64,000 nt of DNA from Siphonodentalium dalli (lineage: Eukaryota; Mollusca; Scaphopoda; Gadilida; Siphonodentaliidae), in NCBI GenBank assembly GCA_032622095.1, contig CP136062.1, positions 159,958,875 through 160,022,874 of the forward strand. Direction: 5' to 3'. The notes under the pieces were generated by a model. The model did not search any database, was not told where the DNA came from, and was given only the letters and a program-made list of their open reading frames with translations. Both the position numbers and the translations under genes were made by a program. This document shows positions 43,213 through 56,200 of the stretch, one piece after another; position 1 is the stretch's first letter; the number at the start of each line of letters is the position of its first letter.

Positions 43213-44020
43213 GTGTGGGCTCCTTGGCGTGAATATGTAATGAGAAATAAGGTCATACGTAATGACATTAAACTCAAGAAACCCCTCGAAAACAAAACAA
43301 AATCACATTTAATGTTTTACGTTATTTCCTTCATAAAAAGAATCTTCGTGATAATGAACCCTCTCGTTACTTTAGAATATAGAATTAACCTTAAAATAAA
43401 AAAAATCTTTGGAACACAGAACCTTCGGAATAACGAACCTTCGGATTGGTGAACCTTCGGAATAGCGAACATTCAGAGAAATTTCGGAATAGTGGACCTT
43501 CGGGATAGTGAACATTCGGAATAGAGACATGCCCCCCAATATTCATATTATATGCCCAGAGTTCAAAGGTATGGACCCATAAAATTCTAAACTTGGCCCT
43601 TAAAATATTGAACTCCAAATTGGAGCACACACAGAACACCACTTAAGTCAACTGAACCTATGTCATGTCCCAATGCGGGAGGGTCCATATATACCACAAC
43701 ATTCATAGTATATGCCAAGAATTCAAAGGTATGGGCCCACGTAATGACATAAAATCTCAAGAAAACCAGCGAAAACAAAACAAAATCACATTTAATGTTC
43801 TAAGTTAAGTTATTTCCTCCTGTATCTGTATCGGTGTGCGCGCATGATCAGTTCGGATGTGAGCGCACACTCCATATAAAGAATCTTTGTGAAAATGAAC
43901 CCTCTCAAATTAGTCTCAATACTTTAAAATATAGAATTAACCTAAAAATAACAAAAACCTTCGGAATAGAGAACCTTCGGAATAGCGGACCTTCGGGATA
44001 GCAAACCTTCATAATAGAAG
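43213..44020. repeat. Direct duplication of about 500 bp with CCTTCGGAATAG microrepeats
   Basis: The block 43250-43530 (CGTAATGACATTAAACTCAA, AACAAAACAAAATCACATTT, GAATATAGAATTAACCTTAA, then repeated (A)CCTTCGGAATAG(C)GAA) recurs at 43738-44015. In each copy the short unit (about 15 bp) expands: about six units in the first, three to four in the second. Confidence 0.75.
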
Positions 44021-44230
44021 CATGTCCCCACAATTACACCGGTGACGTAAACACATGTGCCAATCTTAGTTGTACTCTCGTAATTATCGGTACGATGAAA
44101 CGGTGACGGAATCTGACGAGGTTTGCCGAATGTACAATCACCCAGTGAATTATCGATCGACCATGCGATATCAAAAAACCAAAAGCTAGAAACACCACAC
44201 TACGGTGGCGTAATAATCTTCATTTCTTAA

Positions 44231-44854
44231 AGGTACTCAATCCGAACAGAGGGTCCCCATCTCAACAGATTCCAACAACAACAATCCGATCAGAGGGTCC
44301 TATATTACTATTTCTTTGGCTTTGGGGGTAAAAAATATTTGATTCGAGTCGAGGAACCCATCAAACAAAGCTCAGAGTAATTAGATATTGATTTTTGAAA
44401 TTTGTTATTAACTCGAGATGACTAATAACTGCCGTAATCTGCTCTGGGTGTGTACTCCAAATCTATTCAAACAGACAAGGATGGATAACTCTAAAATCAA
44501 GTGGTAATTTTAACGCAATTTTGACTGAGTTCTGGGCCAGATAGTATTCCCGGTAATGAAAAATAATAGATTTCTAAAATCGATATCTAACAAATCTGAA
44601 CTTTGATGGGTGACTTCCTCGGGTCGGGGTCGATTCGGTCCAGGGCTGTTTCGGCTGGGCTTGTTCGGCCGGGCTTGTTCGGCCCATGGTTTGGGCCGAA
44701 CAGTCTCACCTAAAAATGTTTTTATCAGTAGGATATTTGGATGCTTATATATATTTGTCTTTTGTATGTTATTTTATCGACTCGAATCAAATATTTTTGA
44801 CCCTCGAAGCCATTGAAATAGTAATTGAGAGGAGTTTTATCGGATTGAGTACCT
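44231..44854. mobile_element. TTAA foldback element, AGGTACTCAATCC family, copy 2 (inverted)
   Basis: It is bounded by TTAA (44227-44230, 44855-44858). It is the reverse complement of the copy at 41105-41590 over most of its length. It also carries an extra GC-rich insert of about 140 bp (44624-44770) with tandem TTCGGC(T/C)GGGCTTG units and GGCCCATGGTTTGGGCC. Together the two copies form long inverted repeats flanking the transferase exon 1 and its upstream region. Confidence 0.8.
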
Positions 44855-45948
44855 TTAATACTCAGCTTACGCAGAGTCGATGCTTGATCATGTTCCGGGG
44901 TGGAAATAGTTTGACAATGGTTTCTTGATATACAGACTATTATGCATATGAGTAGGAAACTCATCTAGAAAGTAATCGCCTCACATTTTATCTGAAAATA
45001 TTAACAATAAAGAGCGTTTATTTTATTGTTCATCAAGCTGAAAGTAAATTAATGTGATAAACTTTCTATCATTTGTGTAGAGTAACCCTTCTTATCAAAG
45101 CCACCAGTAGGTCCACATCACGATTAACACAGACCATCTGGTTAACAAGAACATCGACATGAAGTGAAAAACGCTCTTTATATATCAGAATAAATAAAAC
45201 AATAAACGCTCTTTATCGTTCCGTGCGGTGGGAAAAGGAGCATTTTTTCTCTGTCGTGCGATACTCTTATCACTTCAATGAGTTTCAGGCATTATTTAGT
45301 CCTTATTTTAAGGCTTATATATATAATATAAGCGTGATAAATTAAAGAATTACGAGGTTTCATTTTAGGCCTGAATATTATCGATTCAATAAATAAAATG
45401 TAAGTGCCACATCCTAAGACATTTAAATCCTGTTTATAATGGGGCCAATGGACTCATTTACAAATCCTCGAACATTATTTATTGTGGCACTGGGAGAGCA
45501 TGTGTACGACTGTCTTGGTCGATTATTTTTCGGACAAATAAAGTTCATGGCCACAGATGAGTCAAGGACGCAGTTTGGAAAATCCCACGTTTGCTACACC
45601 GTGTAAAGAAAACAGGTGCGCTGCAGTTAGACAAGATCAAACATTGAAACTGAAATAGTTATTTGGCATTCAAGTCGGGAATTTGTAATAGTACGTCAGC
45701 CTTACTGAATTATGAGATAATCAACTTTCATATATTATCTAATATTAAAAATAATTAATCACTTTCGGTTTCAACTTTATTTGGAAAACCCAGGAAAATC
45801 AAGGGAGGTAATAATTAAAAACTACAAGGTTCAAACGAATTTCTCATGTTGGGCAACGTTATGACAACGTCGTCAGCGCTCGAAGTAGTTGACAAAAATT
45901 ATTCTCAAACCAACTACCGCGCATACATAGTCAATATCTGCCTAAAAT

Positions 45949-47142
45949 ATGTCAAACATTTGTCCTTACTGCGAAGAGAAAACTGAATTTGATGAGCAAG
46001 ATGGACAACAAATTTGCCAAGAGTGTGGAGCTGTTGTCTCTAGTGTTTCTTTGGTGGGGAAAGAATTTGAAGCTGGAACTTCCTTTCTTTCTGAGAAAAA
46101 CACACATGGATTCATCTCATTGAGCAAGAGACATATGGGCCACAGTTTCAACGAAACTTGTCGAAACAAAAAGAGCAGAGATTACGCCAAAGAAATTTCA
46201 AAATCTATTTACAGCAGACTCAATTTCTCAGAATCAACAAAAGATGCTGTGGATACATTGATAAATAAGGCTTTCGGTGTGGAATTCTTCAAAAGTAAAT
46301 CACAAACATTTGTGGTTGCCATGGTTGCATGTGCTGTATACCTCGTATGTAGATATGAAAACAGACACCTCACAATCCGCACTATATGTCAAGTGGCCAG
46401 ATGTCAACCAAAACGCTTCGCTAAGATTCTGAGTTGTTTCAAACATGATTTGGGAATTAATCCACCAGCATCTAATGTTAGTCAGATTGCCGACGAAGTT
46501 CTTGGGACAAAATTTGAACATAAGATAATTAAAGACATTAAAGGGCTTCTAGATATCATGTCTAAAACATGGTTGGTCACCGGACGACGCTTCCATCACA
46601 CCATTGTTGGTGCCGCCTATCTTGTTTGCGCTGCTTCTGATTTGAGTCAAGGAAAGAAGAAACTTCTACCAATCGCAGTATTTTGTAAGAAAAATGGCTT
46701 CTCCCATCCATCAGGAAATGTTGAGACGCGTGTCAAACAGATGAAGGATGTTCTTAATAATCTTGTTCCAAATTTACCATGGCCAATCACAAACAAAGGC
46801 AACAATACATGCTTCTATTACTTGGACGACATTTTGAAATACAAAGAATCATTAATTCGTCATATGGAAAAGTCACACAAATGTGAAGAAAATACAACAT
46901 GCTCTGCTAAACATGATGACAAGCAGTCTAGATGCGGGTTTTGTGCACCACCTTGTGCCAATAGAACCAAACAGCCTGCTCCGGAGCCTGCTAAACTCTC
47001 CGAGGATGTTTTACGGAAGTTAGATGACTCGTCTCTCGAGGAGGATTCTGATGAGTTTGACGATATTATGTGCTATATGAGAAGCACTGAGGAAGTCGCG
47101 GATCTAAAGTTTATGCAGGAACACTTTGAATCAAAGAAATAA
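45949..47142 (+). CDS. BRF2: BRF2, TFIIB-like subunit of the Pol III initiation factor TFIIIB, intronless
   Basis: This 397-residue protein is in one exon. The N-terminal zinc ribbon uses Cys5, Cys8, Cys23 and Cys26 (CPYC...CQEC). Two TFIIB-type cyclin folds follow: about 78-175 (YLVCRYENRHLTIRTIC) and about 185-300, containing the signature TWLVTGR at 207-213 and LPIAVFCKKNG. A linker with five cysteines (312, 318, 329, 332, 336) leads to an acidic C-terminal segment (350-380) with MRSTEEVADLKF, matching the end of vertebrate BRF2 (419 aa in human). In vertebrates BRF2 with TBP and BDP1 recruits Pol III to type 3 promoters such as U6 and tRNA-Sec genes. The ATG is the first in frame, with A at -3. 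The nearest poly(A)-like hexamer is ATTAAA at 47176-47181. The gene is head to head with the CoA-transferase about 4 kb away. TFIIB and BRF1 are less likely given the TWLVTGR block and the C terminus. Confidence 0.93.
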   Translation: MSNICPYCEEKTEFDEQDGQQICQECGAVVSSVSLVGKEFEAGTSFLSEKNTHGFISLSKRHMGHSFNETCRNKKSRDYAKEISKSIYSRLNFSESTKDAVDTLINKAFGVEFFKSKSQTFVVAMVACAVYLVCRYENRHLTIRTICQVARCQPKRFAKILSCFKHDLGINPPASNVSQIADEVLGTKFEHKIIKDIKGLLDIMSKTWLVTGRRFHHTIVGAAYLVCAASDLSQGKKKLLPIAVFCKKNGFSHPSGNVETRVKQMKDVLNNLVPNLPWPITNKGNNTCFYYLDDILKYKESLIRHMEKSHKCEENTTCSAKHDDKQSRCGFCAPPCANRTKQPAPEPAKLSEDVLRKLDDSSLEEDSDEFDDIMCYMRSTEEVADLKFMQEHFESKK

Positions 47143-47204
47143 CTATAACTCAGAAATTCAGATCGACATGTATATATTAAAGATGTATTCAGGTTTCCCT
47201 CCAC

Positions 47205-47460
47205 CCATCGATACTAATGCTATCAGATTAACTGCATCTTAAAATGGAGGTGTTAACTTTTCCGAAACCATATCAAACACAACTGATATAATTATATTGT
47301 AATAGTTTCCTAAAACAAATGGTATTGATTGACCGATATTTGTCAACTTTATTGAGGAATTAATAAGTGACTTGACAAAACTTTTGCCAAATGAAAATAT
47401 TGTTTGCCAAATGTGAATTATTTTTGCCATTGGCAAATTTGGCAAGTGGCAGCGCGAACC
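47205..47460 (-). repeat. Dispersed repeat, inverted partner of 3484-3860
   Basis: CTATCAGATTAACTGCATCT and TTTTGCCAAATGAAAATATT are the inverse of sequences at about 3569-3590 and 3827-3862. It starts within 70 bp of the BRF2 stop and so is probably in its 3' UTR or just past it. Confidence 0.6.
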
Positions 47461-47477
47461 CTGCTAACGCCTGTATA

Positions 47478-48415
47478 GTATGTGAGGCCAAATTCACATT
47501 TAATAGCTAATTATGCTTAAGCGTAATGGCATTACGTAAGCGTAATGCATAAGTGTAATTCAAATTCCATTATACCTAAGCGTAATGGCATTATGCTTAA
47601 GCATAATGGCATTACATTCATTCTCTTATATATGTACTGTATTACACTTAAGTGTAATGGCATTATGCTTTATATGCATAATCAGGGTTTCCGCTATAGC
47701 GGCAGGGGATCCCTTTTTGGGCCCCTTTCCCCCAGCCTATTTTTCCCCTTCTGTCATACCACAGGACATATTCCATATGTATCCAGGTATAAAGATGTTT
47801 ACTTCTCAATTTCGTTTGGACAGTGCTAAGAAATTTAAATAGTTGACAACTTTATTTTATTTCTAGCGAGAATACACACTCGGACCGATCTAACACGAAC
47901 TGAGGAAGTGATCAAACCCGACATCGCTAGAACACATGCTTTGGCGTCCGCAGGTTACGTTGCTGCGGTTAGGTTACGAAAAATGACCGCCGATAATTTA
48001 ATCATGTTATATTCCAGTACGTTATGCATCCAAACTTTCTGCCGAGTCTTGAATAGTGGTCGTTTAACTTCAACGGGCGTGTTTCCGTATACAGCAATTA
48101 ATTTTTATCTAAATAAATTTTCTATGTTTTAAAGTTATTGCGGTTGATAGCATAGTAACTTAGGTAGAAAATGATCAGCAAATCTACTCTCTGTTTCTTC
48201 TATTGGACGATACAACAAAAGTAGGTCCACTGGTGTTTCCACGACATTGAAAACATTGACTGCATTTTCCCCTCGGCGGACACAGGACCCGTTCCCCAAA
48301 ACCTAGCGGAAAGCCTGACATAATACATTGCTTAATACATTACACTTAAGCATACTAGTAATACCATTACGCTTAAGCGTAATTGGCTATTAAATGTCAA
48401 TTTGGCCTCCCATAG
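47478..48415. mobile_element. Inverted-repeat element with TTAAGCGTAAT motifs, carrying a nested hAT-like element
   Basis: The left arm GTATGTGAGGCCAAATTCAC...TTTAATAGCTAATTATGCTTAAGCG is the inverse of the right arm CGCTTAAGCGTAATTGGCTATTAAATG...GGCCTCCCATAGTG. Between the arms the motif GCTTAAGCGTAATGGCATTA is repeated in both orientations. The element is split by the one at 47683-48316. Confidence 0.75.
47683..48316. mobile_element. hAT-like element, CAGGGTTTCC family, 634 bp, nested
   Basis: The left end CAGGGTTTCCGCTATAGCGG and the right end CCTAGCGGAAAGCCT are inverted. Flanks TGCATAAT (47675-47682) and GACATAAT (48317-48324) match at 6 of 8. Related to 18585-19183. An internal 74-codon ORF (47908-48132) is unrecognised. 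Confidence 0.7.
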
Positions 48416-49269
48416 TGTAGATCATATATATTCCACCAGTACAAAACCTGCAAACTTTTTGATGTTCTGACAGAGAATTTATAACATTGAACAAAAAAGG
48501 CAGGGAACATATTTCTTTATTAAAACTTGTTCCTAAATAATCTACTTCACATTATGGGGTGGTCCCAACCTGAGATTGCATGCTTTTCTGTGACTTGTGA
48601 GCCGATAATGCAATAAACATCGAATTAATTACCCAGAAAAAATTCCATAATTGTTAGCAAAGCAACTTCGCTCACAAAGTCACTTAAATCGTGCAATTAC
48701 GAGTTGGGACTTTTCACCTACAGAGAATTACATTATTAAGGAATGTTTCAGGTAATAACTCAGATATATTTTCCCTGTGTTATTTTTTTCGAATTTATAA
48801 GGTTCCCTGTCAAAATTTAAAAATGTTACCAGGTTTTGTAATGGTGAAATATGATCTCTATGGGCATTAGACCCCAAAGCCACGACAAACAGTTTTCGCG
48901 GCTTGCTCAACCAAATTCGTGGCTGGTTAGCTAGCTAAGCCGGCTCAGTCGCGACGTTCGTGGCTAACGAAATATGGCGGCTCAGCTGGCTGAGATGTTA
49001 TCATTCAGCGTATTTCATTTCCGAAATTGTCCTAATCCCCAGTTAGACCCCAAGTCCTTCGTTTATTTTCGCCATTATGGAAAAGCCCAACACCAAAAGA
49101 ATACGTGTGGTCTGGAATTCTGCGGGTTCACCACAAATGCTAAAAAAAACACATGGACGTACATGTACTATGTAGTTTCCCACCTAATCGGTATGAGTTA
49201 CATTGGGACTTCTGTCGACTTCAGCCTGCTATCATCACTGGCATCTTGCGATATATTCATGCATCATTG

Positions 49270-52200
49270 AAGGATGAATCCGACAGTAATGATATATAGT
49301 ATTTCAAACTATTTTCTATTCTATTCTACAGGTTACATGTATGTGCATATATTGAAAATGCCAGCAATGTCTGAGAATGAGTCGTGTCGAAATAAAAAAA
49401 TTATATTTTAACCCTTTCAAGTTTCAATACTGAATGGATGCTCCCATTCAGTTATATGAAAGCATACATTGGAATAGTCTATTCCACATTGAGAGGCCCA
49501 GGTGTTCTGATAATGTAACAACCAAGCAGTGTCCATGCATGTATGCCGATATTAGGCAATGCGGTTTAGTTCCTTGCGATTCACAGTACGGTTGTGCTTG
49601 ACATATAAGCCCATGCACACGGCTAAGCCATTTTACAATTCCGGTGGCGGAGTATTTTTTTATGTGGCTGACATTAGGATAATATGGCTGGCGGAGTGCG
49701 ATGGTGGCTTCGGCTCTAATGGGCATTAGCCAGAGTAGAGATTCACGGTTTGATCTAAGATTTTGTATGTTATTGTAAGTTTATTACTGGAGGTCTGGAA
49801 CCATGAATACATCTTTAAAGCTTGATAATGTTGTATGAATGTATTCTATGATATTGTTGATACATACTCAAAGCCAGTACAAAATTTTTTAGCTTCTCAA
49901 CCCATCCAGTCAAATTTGGCACACACCTCAAAATTTGTTACCTTACTCATATTTAAATTCATGCAGTAATATTTATGTGCGCAAATTTAAAACTGAGCAA
50001 AAAAATAGGAAGACTCAAAACATTTTAGTCAACCGTCACTGAATCCACAGGAAAATATGAGTTTATAGATATATAAATGTCTGTACTTCAAGGGTTACTC
50101 TTCTCAAATATTGTTGTTGATTTCTATATTCTCTGCTTCATAGAATAAGGTAACCAGATTCTATTATTTGAGTGTCTGATGAGTACAAAGTAATGTTACA
50201 GATGGCAGATATTAATAGCTGAAACTCGAGAGCTTTCCAATGAATGGCAACAAGCCATATTTCCGACTAAATCCTGAAAAGTTACCCATAATTCTGCTGT
50301 GGTTATGGAGTCGATTAATTAGGGCATTACTGTACATGGAAATTCGTAACTTAGTTTATGGCTATAGTCATAAAGTAAATTTATATTAAAGTGATGTGAA
50401 ACACTCCGATAGGGTGCTCAAATAGAAATTGAGAATAAACTTGCTCAAAGTATTTACTTTTTACAAATATTAATCCAAATTGACAACACACACCGTGATT
50501 CTTATATATTAATTACATGCAATGACTCTCGATGGAAAAATCATTTGTGTTAGTTTAACTTTATCGACAATAGTTGCGTCCCGAATCGAGATGTAAATAT
50601 TTACAATTGAGCGCAGTTCAGACGATGTTTTCTATGAAGTGGAATGGTTGATTTCCTTGAAATTTTCGGCGATGTTAGTAGAATGTTACATTTCGCCAGT
50701 TGGCATAGAGCCCGAATAGTAAATTAATATAATAATATGTCTTTAAATTATTAAATTTGATTTTAAGACCTGAGCATTTACAGAAGACATTTTCGACTCA
50801 AATTAATTTTTTTATACATGTATATTATCGATATTAGATCATTGTTATTACCAGGTATATATTAAAATTGGCATCCAGTCTCCCTTTAACTATAAACCAT
50901 TTGATGATATTTCTGATATCGCTGACTACATATGTTATTTCTCTCTATTATTATAATGAATATGAATTTATGACTCTAGCCATAAACTCATTTTCATTAT
51001 ATTACCATTTTGTTAGCATCTTCAATGAGCACATGAGTGTTAAATTCATTTGTTGCATATATTCTGTTGAGTATAAAAGTAGATGATCCCATAAATTGCC
51101 AGATTTAGTGTACAGTACCCCTTTAATAAAAGTACAGACCCAAATAATAGTACAGGGTGGATTTTGTCCAGCTTTCCCCAGAGTCATTGTCAGGTGGCCT
51201 ATTACTTTAACATGTATAGTATTCAGTAATTAGCAACCTGTTTACAACTAAGAAAAAGAGGATTTGTCCAATTTATGGCATAAATTTGGGCATCTCAGGT
51301 GATCTGAACGCACAGGTTCTTACCCATGAGCAAAATTAAATAAACACACAGACCTATGTACATCTAAGGATTATAGAGGTGAATTTTTTTGTATAAAATT
51401 AATAAACATGCAGGTATGATTATTTGGATCACGGGAGGACAACCAAAGCTGCCATCGATCGGATACAGGTCTTTTACAAAAGATATTTTTGTCAGCTTTA
51501 ATTTTGCATGTCCGGTGCGCAAATTTAAAGTGCTCAGATTTATAACTGAGTGAATAATATTACTGCACAAATTTAAATATGAATAAGGTGCTGAAATTTG
51601 TATAATTTTAGAGTATTTTTCATCTCGAAACAGTATTCAGTAATACAAAAAAGTACAAAATACTGATTCTTTAATCTTAGATTTCTTATATGAAATAAGT
51701 TTGAAGCTTTACAGCTGACGTCGTCAATGACATTGTCATGGCAAAATAAACCATGGGTGTGCAATAAATGACAAAAACGTGCTATTACTAATTAGGTTGA
51801 ATTTGACTCAGAGGTTTGATGATTTCTTAGTCCTTTAATTTTTATATATAACCTAAATCATGAATGATTGTACGATAACTCTAGCTGAGAAGCTACATGT
51901 ACCTGGTGTCAGATTAGTACTAGTCTATTAAGCTGTTCACGATTTGTGTGTCTAGTCAAACACTTTTGTTTGTAAATGGTTCTCAGCATATGCATTAAGG
52001 AGGTACCTTAACGAGAACCATTTTTAGGGAAAGGTTAAAGCCACACATAGTGTTAATATATGTTTAAGGTCTATTGGATGTGTTGACAATAGGTGACAAG
52101 GAAATTATTTGTCAAATCTCAAAAATATACTACCAAGTATGAACAATTATTTTCAGAAAATTTCAGCCCAAGTGTGGAGTAATGTTTTCAGAAAATTTCA

Positions 52201-53200
52201 GCCCAAGTGTGGAGTAATGTCAAGACCTAATGAAAAATGCAAAACAAAAATCAGTATTTTCTCATAAAACAATCAACTTTCCATTTTGAAAACATAGAAT
52301 ACTATTACACCATAGCACTCAGACTATGTTATAATTCATCTTTCCTCAAATTTGTGAACACTATGTGTCTCTTTAACCAAATATCGTGTCTTTCATTTTC
52401 AGTGCTTATTATTGTTGATTTCTTGTCAGTACTTCTGTGGTTGTAATTACTCGTTTTGGTCAGTTTGACTCAATAAACATTGTTGATAAAAAGAAAAAAA
52501 ATGCACTTCTACTTTATATTTTACACAACTTACTCATCATTATGTGATATTAAAAATATGAAATTTAATATCTGGACCATATAAATGCCAGTGGTGAATG
52601 TGGTACGAAAGACTTTTTATCTTCAAATTTAGACTTACAAAGTCAAAAGTTTTACTTTCAAATTAAAATGTTTTACTTTATAAAGTAAAAATTTTTACTT
52701 TTAAACTGAATCTTTTGATTTTATTTTTGTTTCTCCCTAATACGTACGGTTCTGTAATGTGGGACCATGGTTTTGATGGTTTAATTGTTTTTGAAAGCTT
52801 AAATTTTTTTTTTAATTTCTTGGTCTCAGGAAGACTTTTAAGAAGTCATAGAATTTATTTTCTCAAGAAAACAAGCATCTTTTTTTTTATCTTTGGCATC
52901 AGGTGGGTGTCAAACAATTCTTTTCCAGGCACATATGAGTGGGTGGGTGGTGGGTGATTAAGAGGACCCAAAAGAAATTTTTATCCACAGCTAAAAAAAA
53001 AATCCTCCATATTTTTCAACTATTTTTGGCCTTAAAACTTGGAGACAATGTAATTTTAACATCAAAACTGCATTTAAACAGTCAGTATATATTGTCTCTT
53101 GTAAAATTACTAAATACTCGCTATATGTCAGTTTATGTCACTCTGAGCATAAAATACATGGACACATTGCATAAGCAATCGCGGTCATGTCAAACTGATA
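49270..53200. other. Intergenic, no gene recognised
   Basis: This is AT-rich. It holds half of a TA palindromic MITE at 50229-50332 (GAGAGCTTTCCAATGAATGG to TTAGGGCATTACTG). A block at 51000-51125 (GAGCACATGAGTGT, CATTTGTTGCATATATTCTG, CCAGATTTAGTGTACAGTAC) is a dispersed relative of NOP14 intron sequence 11030-11175. There is also a 35-bp tandem duplication at 52149-52222. Otherwise nothing recognisable. Confidence 0.5.
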
Positions 53201-53222
53201 TCACATACACCAAATTGTAATA

Positions 53223-56200
53223 CAGGGCCTGGAACCTACGTCATAAAACAAAGTTTTTCACCGAAAAATGGCGGCTGCTCGGTGCGACTCGAAGTGAGTA
53301 TTTATCGTTTTTGCAAACTATGTACATAAACCACTAAAAAAATCATTGCTTATGAGCTGTAAAACATTGTTTGCTAGCTCACAGTCATCTATACCGAGAT
53401 ATATATTTGACGGTTGTAAAGATTATCGCGTTCAGGTGGTTTCCGTCACCAATTTTCGAGGCATGTTTCCGAGTTTTGAAATGGTAACGCCTACATTGGC
53501 TTTTAAAACTGGAATTGTGACATAAATGGTAACGCCTACATATAATCAACATTTGATTCCAAAATCGGCAATTTGGCTGAATTCTTTCTTTCACTTGCCG
53601 AATATCACAATTAGTTTAGGACTAGTGAGTAGTGTATGCCTTCACAGTTAATGGAACTTATGGAAGCGCAAGAGTATAATTCTTCCCTTGCTAAGATCCC
53701 CCGATATTGCCGAGGCGAATCGGTATACATCGGCTCAAAAGTTGACTGCTTCACTTGTGGCAGGCTAATTAATACGTTTTTCACGGAATTACTATCACAA
53801 GACATAAATGAATAAAATAATAAGTAATTATATGACCTTTATATATCAATTTTATTATAGGGAATAAGAAAAAAATGTCATTCTGGTTGATGCATCATAT
53901 ATAATTATAGGCTAAAATAAACCAACGTTTGATAAATGAATAAATCTCAATATCGCCACTGCTTGAGTTGAACCAGGAAGGAGCTTTAAGTTGTATTATA
54001 AAATTTTTGTTTCAAATTCAAATGTTTCTAAAATTAATAAAAGAAAAAACTTTTAATTAAAAGAAATTAATTAAAATCACAAGCTCGCAAAGTCGCACTC
54101 TCATGTACAGTAGTTGAATATCTATTGTATTCACACCTTTGTGATGTGAAGCCAGGTTGTTGTTAGACGAGAGGCAATGTATGACACATTACGTAACCAT
54201 TGAGTACTGCTAGTCTGTACATACAATTATCGGACCATGCATTTAGGAATTTTATCTTACAGCCTGCCTGATCAACAAAATATTACATAACCAGTGTACA
54301 GATTAAGCGTTTTGATGATTAGTGTTTTAAACCAAATATTATTTGAAATGACTGGTCTGTTCATCGTCACCATTCAATCAACGCTCCCGTTACAAATTAA
54401 ATTATGTTTTCATGGTACGATATTTCCGAAGTAAGAAATCCTTTCGTCACCTAACATCGTTGGAACTGTCAATCTATTCAAATCTTTTGAATAAGCTTTT
54501 CGTCTCCATGCTTTCCGTCTCCATTTGGGGTGAAAAAAAGTTTGACCAAATGAAATTTTTATTAGCCAGGTTTGAAAAAAGATTGGCCATTGGCCAATTT
54601 GGCCACCGACAGTGCAAACACTGCTCTCTAGCTTGGCCACCCTATTACCTGTTACATACGGAAACCTTTTAAATTTGAAATAGTTTGAGAAACATCCTAA
54701 CGAACAAAACAAATATGGATCAAATGTAATTCTGGGGGGGTGCACGTTGACCGACCTTGTTCCCGGACTAAAATTCCAATTTTCATAATTTTCTGGCATG
54801 TTTTTTTTTGCATTTGTTTACTTAAATATAAAGAATTTCCCTACATGTTATGTTATTGTGTGATCATATTTAGCGATCAGGGAACTCGAAGCAGCTTTTG
54901 TAGTCGGCAGATTTGTTTACTAACAAGATTCCAATTTTTTTAAAGCCATAAATATGATGCCCCTAGTTCAAAGAGCTGTAGAAAATTTCCCCCAAAGTGC
55001 TTTCAAAAACAGCTTATTACCTATTTGTTATAGGTTCGCTTCAAAATCAAGTCTAAATGACTAGACTATTATAGTGGCCTCCATTTCATAGCTAGTGTCA
55101 AGTTAGTCGGTTTCAGGTTTATATGGGAGGGGGTGATGTGGTGTCATGTCAATGCTCTAGTTGACCAAATTCCGACACACATACCAACGTTAGACAATAC
55201 ATTATTTGAAATGAAAAATTGCATCATAGAATATCATTTGGGTTAGCCTACATAGAACAGTTATATGTCATATTCTCTCCGAATTCCAAGATGTCCTGTT
55301 AAGATTCAGACCTGTGAGATTACTTTGTTTGTTGTAAGTAATAATTATCCTAATATTTCCGCCACATAGAACAAGGTGGCCATTCTAATAAATTTCAGTT
55401 CAATGGTGTCCTATGTACCAAAATATGCACCCAACCTGCAGTATTCTTCACAAAAACATGATTACATTAAATTTACGATTTGTGATGCCGATTTATTCTA
55501 TTAAAGGAATGATTTTCCAATCGGATATTGTTAGAAGTATATCCATAGTCTTAATAGTTGACCCGCATCGGAGATTCAAACTTAAAATATAAAACATGGA
55601 CTTAGGAGAACCTGGAAATCAGGTCGCGATATATGTACCTTAGACAATACCAATATATATAAGGTAGTAAAGCTATGAAAACCAACTATGATTAAAGGGG
55701 TATCAATAAACATGGGTAAACAATGAATGTTAGTAATAGAATATAATTAAAGAAATCTTTATTGCATGATAATGTTTTAACGACAACTATCAGACGAAAC
55801 TGGAAATATGAACAAATTAACATGGATTTAACCAACGGAAATAGAATGGAATAAGAAAGTAATACTACAATGAATATGGAATAAGAGAACGAATGACAGG
55901 ACATACACTTAATTAAACTAACGAATATACAACGAGAACGTAAAAACAATGATTATGCCATGAATTTATGCTCGTCTTTATATATAGTATTATCAAATAG
56001 TATATTGGCATCTCTATAACAGCCATTTGTGTATAGTAACGCATTTAACTGAGTGTGTATATGTGAACACGATCGTTAATAGTTCATCTACCGGATTATA
56101 CGGATGGTGACTCAATTGTGAGTGCAAACAGGCCAATATTATGTGAGCGTTAACGCGATGTGGGCGTTACCATTAATAGACAAATTCATAAAAATTCTTT

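Noticed and set aside
47500-47640. CRISPR-like array from the TTAAGCGTAATGGCATTA repeats
   Set aside because: Units alternate orientation, spacers are absent or repetitive, and the host is a eukaryote. It is the interior of an inverted-repeat element.
48974-49270. 98-codon + ORF starting MAAQLAEML in a relatively GC-rich patch
   Set aside because: Good start context and a possible first exon, but no homology recognised, no downstream exon found and no donor clearly supported. Left unannotated.
49448-49726. 92-codon minus ORF possibly resembling a LINE reverse-transcriptase end
   Set aside because: No recognisable WNSLP- or LKTHLF-type motif; similarity too vague to claim.
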